Source of the DNA: an uncultured Ruminococcus sp.
GTDB lineage: Bacteria > Bacillota > Clostridia > Oscillospirales > Ruminococcaceae
Direction: 5' to 3'
DNA length: 6,375 nucleotides
Assembly: GCA_900554975.1 (NCBI GenBank)
Contig: USJI01000071.1
Coordinates: 1 to 6,375 of the forward strand
Of the stretch, positions 1 through 5,183 are shown piece after piece; the stretch's first letter is position 1, and each line of letters opens with the position of its first letter. Under the pieces are notes generated by a model. That model made no database searches and had not been told where the DNA came from. It saw only the letters and a list, made by a program, of their open reading frames with translations. Both the position numbers and the translations under genes were made by a program.

Positions 1-172
1 CCTCAGGTACTTCATCAAAATCATTAAGCCTTGATTTAAGCCACCGGAATGTTTCAAGAATGCATATTTTATAAACATCTTCCGGAATATATTTATGTGA
101 ATTTGTAAATGCATGAAACTGATATGTAGGGTAACTTTTTATCCTCTTTATTTTTGTTGTTTTATATGGCAT
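1..172 (-). CDS. N-terminal fragment of an unrecognised protein (runs off left edge)
   Basis: An open frame of 57 codons begins at ATG 172-170 and continues past the left edge without a stop. The visible protein starts MPYKTTKIKRIKSYPTYQ; it has a basic first 14 residues (Lys/Arg-rich), then an aromatic stretch, then a probable amphipathic helix (VYKICILETFRWLKSRL) and an acidic tail FDEVPE. There is no signal peptide or membrane segment, so it is probably cytoplasmic. I chose ATG 172 because GGAG (182-185) lies 9 nt upstream. An in-frame ATG at 181 would add only MRK and has no spaced ribosome site. A near-consensus promoter lies at 220-248, so the gene is separately transcribed from the helicase operon behind it. 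I do not recognise the family. That the gene is real rests on start, ribosome site and promoter agreeing. Confidence 0.72.
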   Translation of the reverse strand, partial: MPYKTTKIKRIKSYPTYQFHAFTNSHKYIPEDVYKICILETFRWLKSRLNDFDEVPE

Positions 173-194
173 TTTTCTCATCTCCGGATATGGT

Positions 195-207
195 GATATT
201 TAATATC
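195..207. repeat. 13-bp palindrome in the leader of the left-edge gene
   Basis: GATATT (195-200) and AATATC (202-207) are perfect inverted arms around one T. The palindrome lies between the predicted transcription start (about 213) and the ribosome site of the left-edge gene, where a repressor could sit. It is all A/T except the end bases, so chance is a real alternative. Confidence 0.3.
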
Positions 208-219
208 TGCTTTTTATAA

Positions 220-248
220 ATTATAGCACATTACTGTAAAATAATCAA
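220..248 (-). promoter_or_regulatory. Promoter of the left-edge gene
   Basis: Read on the minus strand: -35 TTGATT (248-243), a 17-nt spacer, and -10 TATAAT (225-220) preceded by TGC, which makes an extended -10. Transcription would start near 213, giving a leader of about 40 nt before ATG 172. This is one of the best sigma-70/SigA-type matches in the window, and it shows that the left-edge gene does not depend on read-through from the upstream small gene. Confidence 0.75.
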
Positions 249-334
249 GACTTTCAATTTTGTTTGATTAACACTATTATAAAATTTATATACTCCGATC
301 TATTGCTGTACAAAAATATATTTTCTTTTGCTTT

Positions 335-690
335 TTATTTTCCTGCAAGCCGTATCATAATCATCTCATCAGGTTTTACATCGGAAATATTGCATTCTGT
401 ATGCCTTCTGAGATAAGCTTTTAATCCAAGAGCGGTAAGTGTATGATTAATGTTGCAGGTTAGTTCATATGTTCTCTTCTTATAGCCGAAATCTTTCAGC
501 AAATTTCTCAGTTTCATTTTCCGGCAGGTAATACCGGAATACATAAGCTGAAGCCATATGAATTTGAAATATTCACCAAAACAGTCCTCTTCATCATATG
601 AATACAATTCTTTGGCACTAGCCGTTTCCTGAAGAATTCGTTCAGCTAATCTGCAATATCCTGTGGTGTAAGTTGATACTTCACTATCAT
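335..690 (-). pseudogene. Small unknown protein gene (about 118 aa), broken by one-base frameshift
   Basis: ATG 690-688 lies 2 bp after the helicase stop (693-695), with AAAGAG upstream as a ribosome site inside the helicase end. The first frame gives MIVKYQLTPQDIAD and then hits TAG at 648-646. The adjacent frame continues directly with LAERILQETASAKELYSY and stays open to TAA at 335. Total span is 356 nt; adding one base gives 357, exactly 119 codons including stop. Restoring one T on the coding strand (GATTAGCT to GATTTAGCT) yields the smooth helix TPQDIADLAERILQ. The downstream part has a Lys/Arg-rich middle (CRKMKLRNLLKDFGYKKR) and ends PDEMIMIRLAGK. No family is recognised; its tight coupling suggests a partner of the helicase. 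A TTG at 607 could restart a 90-residue C-terminal piece, but it lacks a convincing ribosome site. The cause may be true decay or a sequencing indel in a short A/T run. Confidence 0.7.
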
Positions 691-692
691 AA

Positions 693-2900
693 TCAGTTAT
701 CGCTCTTTCGCATATTGCAGGTTCTGCAAAGTATCTGTAAATTTTCCGGTACAGTCAGACCTCCCTTTGCCATAGGAACAATATGGTCAACCTGTAGATA
801 TGTACGCGTAGGAAATGTTTCTCCGCATTCAGCGCAGACATACTCCCCGTTTTCATTTTTTGCAGCTTCATATGCATTTTCTTTGAGTGTCAGCCCGATC
901 TTAGGATATTTCTCAATAATTTTCTGTAATGGAAGCTTCTCAAGATTACGAAGTTCCGCCTCACTCTGCGGTTCAGCCACAGCAATTTCAATATCGCCGT
1001 CAAGCTTGTCCATTTCAAGGTCAATAAGTCTTTTAAAGAAATATAAATTTGAATAATAAACAGGAATCAGACTTCCCTCTTCGTCCCATAGTTTCTGAAT
1101 ATATTCATTCTTTTCACTGCGACGCATATCTTCATCATAAATCTTTTTAGCTATTTCGGATACATCAAGTTTTTTCCTGTCCATTTCATCAATTGTAACA
1201 AAAAGCGGTTCTACGGCTTTCTGTGCATAAAATTTCAGCAGATATTCAATATCATTGCGGTTGCAGGAAGGAATCATGTTTTCATCAAAATAATCATGGA
1301 AACAATGTTCTGTCATATCCTCAAGAGTACCTTCCGGAATATCTTCCCCATCAATTCCATAATAATCCATTATATTCGGAAGATCTTTAATCAGATTCTG
1401 ATAAGCTTCCTGTGTACTATTGTATACAAGAATCTGATAATTGCAGTCAAATAAATGCAGCATATACATTCCAACCGGAATTCTCTCAATAGCAAGTATA
1501 CAGTCCAGATCAGAAGAATTTACCGCAGAATCTGCCATAAGTGCAAATTCTTCAATTTTTGAAATTGCAATCAAACGGATATTATGTTCTCTTTTTTCAT
1601 AAGAATTTTCCTTATCATAATATTCTGCATCTGTAAGCGATTCCGGATTCACCCATGCAATTTTATCATTCCAGTTGTCAATAAAAGTAACAATATATGC
1701 TTCTTTTGTACCGCCGGCTTTAAGACCACGAAGTGCTCTTCCGACCATCTGAGTCATAAGTGTTGTTGAAACGGTCGGACGTGTGAGAAATACGGTATGC
1801 GTTTTCGGCAAATCAGTACCCTCTGTAAGAATATTGACATTAATAAGAACCTGTATTTCACCATTGCGGTACTTTTCAATTTTACGTTCATTATCTTCGT
1901 TTGAAATAGTGATACCAGTTATCATATCACGAACAGAAGAAATAATAAAGTCTGATTTTATTCCATATGCTCTTCCCTTTTCATTGAAAAGTGCATTCAA
2001 TGCAATTGCATGGTTCTGATTCAGTGCAAATACAATTGTCGGACCATATTTTTCATAATTGTTCATATATTCGTCTACAATAAGTCTGTTACGTTCCTTA
2101 TTGTCTGCAATTTCTTTAGCGATATCATCAGGCAATATATCCAGATTTTCTATATTTTTAAGTGCCTTAGCTCCTAAATGTTCGGCAAATTCTATATTTG
2201 TACCACACTGTTCAAAAATTGGTGCTGCAAGTATTCCTTTTTTAATAAGAGCATTAAGGTCGGTTTTATAAACAATATCATCTGTAAAAATCTGCTTCAA
2301 CGCACCCTTTTCATCTTCTGATGTACGGAACGGAGTTGCTGTAAGACCAAGCATTTTCATAGTTTTAGCATGCTGTTCAACATAACTTATAATCTTTTTA
2401 TAAGATTTTGCAACTGCATGATGGGCCTCATCTATAACAAGGTAAATATCTTCACCATTCAGCCAGTCGTTAAGCTTGTCAAGGCTGCGAACAATACTGT
2501 CTTTGCTTGCAATAACTATATTATCCGTTTCTTTTATATGTACAGGTTTGTCATGCATACCGGAAATAATGCGGTAACTGAATACTGTATGATTTACCAT
2601 ACTATCTGTATATGCATTTTTTGCAAATGCTTCTGCCGCCTGTTCCAGAAGAAGATGACGGTGAGCTATCCAGAGAACCTTCTTACCCTGATCAATTACA
2701 TTTTTCAAAAGCCATTGAACTGCTGTTAATGTTTTTCCTCCACCTGTCGGTAAAACTAACAAGGTACGGAATTCTTTCTTTTTATCTATTGTATCCAGCT
2801 TTTTTAATGCATCTCCCTGATGCTCATAAAGCTGTTTGGGATTATTCCCATATGCCGGTGTTATTTTCTGCGCGTTAATGTTTTCAACCATAATAGCCAT
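693..2900 (-). CDS. SF2 DEAH-box helicase with C-terminal HNH endonuclease domain
   Basis: A 735-residue cytoplasmic nucleic-acid enzyme. The N-terminal RecA-like lobe has Walker A LPTGGGKT (50-57, Lys56), DEAH (157-160, in LVIDEAHH) and motif III GLTATPFR (about 185-192). The second lobe has motif V LTEGTDLP (358-365) and motif VI QMVGRALRG (384-392) with the arginine finger. This pattern is that of Type III restriction/UvrB-like (ResIII plus helicase_C) SF2 translocases. After an uncharacterised acidic middle (about 430-680), the last 50 residues form a zinc-type HNH nuclease: CAEC (Cys689, Cys692), DHI (Asp705, His706), the GG and ENLQ signatures, then CRTCN (Cys725, Cys728, Asn729) and the stop. 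ATP-driven translocation linked to DNA cutting is inferred. Start: a GTG at 2909 overlaps the GAGGTG Shine-Dalgarno itself, so ATG 2900, 6-7 nt after it, is the likelier start. A small gene follows 2 bp after the stop. Phage defence is a plausible role but unproven. Confidence 0.93.
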   Translation of the reverse strand: MAIMVENINAQKITPAYGNNPKQLYEHQGDALKKLDTIDKKKEFRTLLVLPTGGGKTLTAVQWLLKNVIDQGKKVLWIAHRHLLLEQAAEAFAKNAYTDSMVNHTVFSYRIISGMHDKPVHIKETDNIVIASKDSIVRSLDKLNDWLNGEDIYLVIDEAHHAVAKSYKKIISYVEQHAKTMKMLGLTATPFRTSEDEKGALKQIFTDDIVYKTDLNALIKKGILAAPIFEQCGTNIEFAEHLGAKALKNIENLDILPDDIAKEIADNKERNRLIVDEYMNNYEKYGPTIVFALNQNHAIALNALFNEKGRAYGIKSDFIISSVRDMITGITISNEDNERKIEKYRNGEIQVLINVNILTEGTDLPKTHTVFLTRPTVSTTLMTQMVGRALRGLKAGGTKEAYIVTFIDNWNDKIAWVNPESLTDAEYYDKENSYEKREHNIRLIAISKIEEFALMADSAVNSSDLDCILAIERIPVGMYMLHLFDCNYQILVYNSTQEAYQNLIKDLPNIMDYYGIDGEDIPEGTLEDMTEHCFHDYFDENMIPSCNRNDIEYLLKFYAQKAVEPLFVTIDEMDRKKLDVSEIAKKIYDEDMRRSEKNEYIQKLWDEEGSLIPVYYSNLYFFKRLIDLEMDKLDGDIEIAVAEPQSEAELRNLEKLPLQKIIEKYPKIGLTLKENAYEAAKNENGEYVCAECGETFPTRTYLQVDHIVPMAKGGLTVPENLQILCRTCNMRKSDN

Positions 2901-2906
2901 ATTTTT

Positions 2907-2914
2907 CACCTCAG
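2907..2914 (-). promoter_or_regulatory. Ribosome binding site that fixes the helicase start
   Basis: The minus strand reads CTGAGGTG (2914-2907), a strong Shine-Dalgarno at proper distance from ATG 2900. It overlaps the alternative GTG at 2909, which would have no spacing. Its UGAGG core is complementary to two CCUCA copies 60-70 nt upstream in the same leader. Confidence 0.75.
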
Positions 2915-2949
2915 ATTTAGTTTTATAAAGTGATAAACACTTAATTTAA

Positions 2950-2980
2950 CCTGTGAGGAAGAGTGAGGAAACCTCACAGG
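2950..2980 (-). promoter_or_regulatory. Nested inverted repeat in the helicase leader
   Basis: On the plus strand CCTGTGAGG (2950-2958) is perfectly complementary to CCTCACAGG (2972-2980) across 13 nt. Inside the spacer a second GTGAGG (2963-2968) is perfectly complementary to CCTCAC (2972-2977) across only AAA. In the minus-strand transcript this gives one GUGAGG arm and two CCUCAC partners, so a 9-bp hairpin with a 13-nt loop competes with a 6-bp hairpin with a tight 3-nt loop. No U-run follows, so it is not an intrinsic terminator. It lies 50-80 nt upstream of the helicase ATG. It could be a regulatory RNA fold or a protein operator with two direct GTGAGGAA half-sites. Confidence 0.6.
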
Positions 2981-3045
2981 CTATATAAATGCTCATCATA
3001 AAAATAATTTTATGTGATTATTGCATTTTCCTTGGTAACATTACA

Positions 3046-3054
3046 AGTATACCA
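3046..3054 (-). promoter_or_regulatory. Probable extended -10 promoter for the helicase
   Basis: The minus strand reads TGG then TATACT (3054-3046), a TGn-extended -10. The -35 position at 17-nt spacing is poor (TGTTTA, 3074-3069), so the call rests on the -10. Transcription would begin near 3039 and give a leader of about 140 nt. A weaker alternative just downstream is TTGTAA followed 18 nt later by AATAAT. Read-through from the WYL regulator gene is also possible. Confidence 0.45.
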
Positions 3055-3067
3055 TATCAGGTATACT
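3046..3067. promoter_or_regulatory. 22-bp palindromic operator candidate upstream of the helicase
   Basis: AGTATACC (3046-3053) and GGTATACT (3060-3067) are perfect 8-bp inverted arms around ATATCA. The left arm contains the predicted helicase -10 hexamer in minus orientation, so a dimer bound here would block RNA polymerase. It lies 16 bp past the stop of the WYL-family regulator gene. WYL regulators of defence loci (the BrxR/CapW type) are known to bind inverted repeats in their own operon promoters. That this protein binds this site is inference. Confidence 0.6.
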
Positions 3068-3083
3068 ATAAACAGTACAATGA

Positions 3084-4079
3084 TTATTCTTCAATATCAG
3101 TATACATTTCTGCTGTTTCCAAAGAAAGATTTTTTAATTCATCAGCAACCCACTGTGGCGAAAGGATCAAAGCACCTGAACCGAATCCTATAATCCATGA
3201 AAGAAAAGTCGGACTTACTGCTGCTTTAAAAGTTGCCTGAAAGCATTCTGCATCTTCCGTCTCATGTAAAATCACATTGTCACCAAATCGATCAAGTATA
3301 ATATTCAGGTATGATACATGAAATAAAGCTGTGATCTGCTCGATCTTACCGTCAAACATGAAAAACATCGGCTTTACATACTCTGCTGCATTAAATCGTT
3401 CGTCAGGAATGCTTATTTTTTCAGAGCTGATATTAATATCAGTCATCTTGTCCACACGATAATGAACATAATCCTCATACTTATTATTATAAGTTATCAG
3501 ATAGTAATTTTCATTGTCAAAGGTCAGCGCAAGAGGATCAGCAGAATACAACTCGCCATTCTTGCGAAAAACTTTTTCTCTTTTTATATTATAATCAAAG
3601 TATCGAAACGTGATCCTGCGATTTGCTGAAATAGCATTATGCAGCGTATCTACGTTGTATAAAATACTTTCGTTTATGCTTTTTATACGGTCATAAATAT
3701 ATATTTGTCCTGAAAAGCTCTGTGCTTGTGGTTTGCTTGCGAGCTGTTTCAGTCTTTTTATGATAGATTCACTTTTCTTTTTGGTAATAAATCTGGAGGA
3801 CTGTATGCTGTCAATGAGAATTTTAAGTTCAGATGTTTCAAAAAGCCTTGAACCTAAAAAATATTCGCAAGTCTTACTTTTTCTCATAACAATATCTATT
3901 CCGAAATCTTGCAGAATGCGGATATCATCGTAGATAGAACGCCTTGCCGCAGAAATTCCATTCTGATTCAGTTTTGCAATTATTTCATTCACTGTTAATG
4001 TGTGCTCCTCATCGGTTTCTTCGTAAAAAAACTTCAGAATATATAATAATTTTTGTTTCTGATTCTCTGATTTTGGCAT
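3084..4079 (-). CDS. WYL-domain helix-turn-helix transcriptional regulator
   Basis: A 331-residue cytoplasmic DNA-binding regulator of the YafY-like HTH/WYL class. Residues about 7-62 form a winged helix-turn-helix (TVNEIIAKLNQNGISAARR, then SIYDDIRILQDFGIDI). Residues about 75-145 are a helical linker. The WYL domain spans about 145-222, with FRYFDYN, the DPLALTFDNENYYLITYNN core (YYL at 192-194 in place of WYL) and HYRVDKM with Arg208. A C-terminal WCX-like extension covers about 250-318 and ends WIIGFGSGALILSPQWVADEL. Length and domain order match the full-length family. ATG 4079 is preceded by AGGAAG (4094-4089) at 9 nt. The gene has its own promoter (4148-4175) and lies 183 bp upstream of the helicase on the same strand, so control of that operon and of itself is likely. 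WYL domains are thought to sense nucleic acids or nucleotides; the ligand here is unknown. Confidence 0.92.
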   Translation of the reverse strand: MPKSENQKQKLLYILKFFYEETDEEHTLTVNEIIAKLNQNGISAARRSIYDDIRILQDFGIDIVMRKSKTCEYFLGSRLFETSELKILIDSIQSSRFITKKKSESIIKRLKQLASKPQAQSFSGQIYIYDRIKSINESILYNVDTLHNAISANRRITFRYFDYNIKREKVFRKNGELYSADPLALTFDNENYYLITYNNKYEDYVHYRVDKMTDINISSEKISIPDERFNAAEYVKPMFFMFDGKIEQITALFHVSYLNIILDRFGDNVILHETEDAECFQATFKAAVSPTFLSWIIGFGSGALILSPQWVADELKNLSLETAEMYTDIEE

Positions 4080-4147
4080 AATATTCTGCTTCCTGTTCTG
4101 TTTAATTCATTAAATTAGTTATCTTCCATTTTGTTTATTCATTTATA

Positions 4148-4175
4148 ATTATACTATATTATCAGGAAATGTCAA
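4148..4175 (-). promoter_or_regulatory. Promoter of the WYL regulator
   Basis: Minus strand: -35 TTGACA (4175-4170), a 16-nt spacer, and -10 TATAAT (4153-4148). Both hexamers are perfect consensus. Transcription would begin near 4141, leaving about 60 nt before ATG 4079. A TGTCA/TGACA inverted repeat overlaps the -35. Confidence 0.8.
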
Positions 4176-4185
4176 GTATGTGACA
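4170..4185. promoter_or_regulatory. Inverted repeat overlapping the regulator's -35 box
   Basis: TGTCA (4170-4174) and TGACA (4181-4185) flank the 6-nt spacer AGTATG. The left arm is the -35 hexamer of the WYL promoter, so binding here would give autoregulation. Arms are only 5 bp. The spacer length (6) equals that of the 3046-3067 palindrome, and both sites contain CAAGTAT (4173-4179 here, 3044-3050 there). The arms themselves differ. Confidence 0.35.
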
Positions 4186-5064
4186 ATTTAATTACTATGA
4201 TTTCTTATTTAATATACTCTATGTATGTCAAATCCTGCTTGCATTCCGTACCTATTATCCCCTGAAATCAATTGATACTGATAACGACGGGCTTCTTTCA
4301 CCAGACGAAATAGCAGATGCAACATATATTGATGTTTGCAATAAGGAAATTTCAAACTTAAAGGAATGCGGAGATTATACGCTTATTGAAGATACTGACT
4401 ATACGCTTTCATATGAAAATAATGTTAATGCAGGCAAAGCAAAGGTTATTATTACTGCTAAGGGTGATTTTTACGCAGGCGAAGTTGAGATTGAATTTAC
4501 GATTAATAAGGCAGAGCCGACAGTGAATCCAACAATTGACGATGCAGATTATACAGACGGCGATGATTTACCGGAAATTAAGCTTGCCGAGAATGATACG
4601 CTCGGAAAAATAGAGTGGGTATCAAAGATTGCAAAACTGGTGGATGGAAAAATATCCTCGACTGGGAATTCACTCCGGACGATGAAAATTACAATGCTGT
4701 TACCAGAACAATGATAGTTAATGCGAAGGCTACGGCAACTCAGCCGACAACTGCAAACATCACTAGCACAACAGCAAATTCGACTACTAAACCAACAACT
4801 ACAAATACTACAGGTACAACAGCATCATCAACATCAGTTTCCACCACACCTTCTGTGACAACACCGCAGGTGACAGCGATACCAAGCGATGCCGACGGCG
4901 ACAGAAAGATAAGCGTCAGGGACTGTGCGTTCATCGCAAAAATGTTGGCAAGTGGAAAAGGAAAGGATATTCCTATGGCGACAGATTTTAACGGTGACGG
5001 AAAAGTCGATGTAAGAGATGCGGCGGCGATTGCGAGGTATCTGGCGAAAAATCACAAAAACTAA
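4184..5064 (+). pseudogene. Truncated, frameshifted dockerin-bearing surface protein (LRR cap, Ig-like, type I dockerin)
   Basis: One frame is open from 4184 with no ATG, GTG or TTG before 4523 and no signal peptide. Recognisable protein begins about 4241 with AFRTYYPLKSIDTDNDGLLS and PDEIADATYIDVCNKEISNLK, matching the N-terminal EF-hand-like cap of ruminococcal leucine-rich-repeat proteins, but no LRRs follow. Next come two Ig-like modules (DYTLSYENNVNAGKAKVII; DLPEIKLAENDTLGKIEW). The frame then ends at TGA 4712. The adjacent frame picks up near 4618 and completes the second module (ILDWEFTPDDENYNAVT). It runs through a Thr/Ser/Pro linker (about 4735-4875) into a complete type I dockerin with two calcium loops: DADGDRKISVRD and DFNGDGKVDVRDAAAIARYL. 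Stop TAA is at 5062. Dockerins plug exported proteins onto cohesins of cellulosome or amylosome scaffolds. Without a start or signal sequence this copy cannot be exported, so it is called a remnant. Confidence 0.82.
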
Positions 5065-5076
5065 ATTTTAAAATTC

Positions 5077-5108
5077 AAAGAGACGGGCAAATTGTCCGAC
5101 TCTTTTTT
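5077..5108 (+). terminator. Intrinsic terminator after the dockerin remnant
   Basis: AAAGAG (5077-5082) pairs with CTCTTT (5100-5105), and CGGGCA (5084-5089) pairs with TGTCCG (5093-5098, one G-U). A single A/A mismatch separates the two stems and the loop is AAT. The T-run continues to 5108. It begins 13 nt after the dockerin stop, showing the remnant kept its original 3' end. Confidence 0.85.
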
Positions 5109-5126
5109 ACTTGTTCGGAAAACCGA

Positions 5127-5155
5127 TTGATTTCAGTTTTGAAATGTGATATACT
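5127..5155 (+). promoter_or_regulatory. Promoter of the AAA-ATPase-like gene
   Basis: -35 TTGATT (5127-5132), a 17-nt spacer, and -10 TATACT (5150-5155) preceded by TGA (extended -10). The start would be near 5162, about 20 nt before ATG 5184, with GGTGA (5174-5178) as the ribosome site. It sits just after the preceding terminator, so this gene is an independent unit. Confidence 0.75.
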
Positions 5156-5183
5156 ATAATAAAAAGAGTGCGTGGTGAACAAA

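Noticed and set aside
301..334. Possible terminator after the small gene (A/T palindrome around AAAATATATTTT)
   Set aside because: The stem is entirely A-T and no clear U-run follows on the minus strand; not a convincing terminator.
335..607. Independent 90-residue gene starting at TTG 607
   Set aside because: The frame stays open upstream of the TTG with protein-like sequence (LAERILQETASAKE) that joins to the ATG at 690 after one base is restored. The TTG lacks a good ribosome site.
673..1056. Plus-strand ORF of 127 codons, and others at 1584-2878 on the same strand
   Set aside because: They lie antisense to the helicase, whose motifs are complete throughout. Their products are compositionally odd and have no ribosome sites; they are shadow frames.
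79..1343. TTCCGGAATAT occurs near 80-90 and 1332-1342
   Set aside because: Both fall inside coding sequence for similar short peptides (IPED, IPEG) and reflect codon use rather than a repeat element.
693..2900. Helicase as the Res subunit of a Type III restriction-modification system
   Set aside because: No Mod methyltransferase is adjacent. The nuclease is a C-terminal HNH with two Cys pairs rather than the PD-(D/E)XK of Type III Res.
3046..3075. Plus-strand promoter from the other arm of the palindrome (TATACT at 3062-3067)
   Set aside because: It is a by-product of the symmetry, has no -35, and would only transcribe antisense into the WYL gene.
4523..5064. Two separate genes starting at GTG 4523 and GTG 4615
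   Set aside because: Both GTGs are internal codons of the Ig-like modules (PTVNPT; overlapping EWV), without ribosome sites. They are pieces of one decayed gene.
3062..5159. TATACTATAA occurs at 3062-3071 and 5150-5159
   Set aside because: Both are A/T-rich promoter-type sequence; the flanks differ and no repeat unit extends beyond it.
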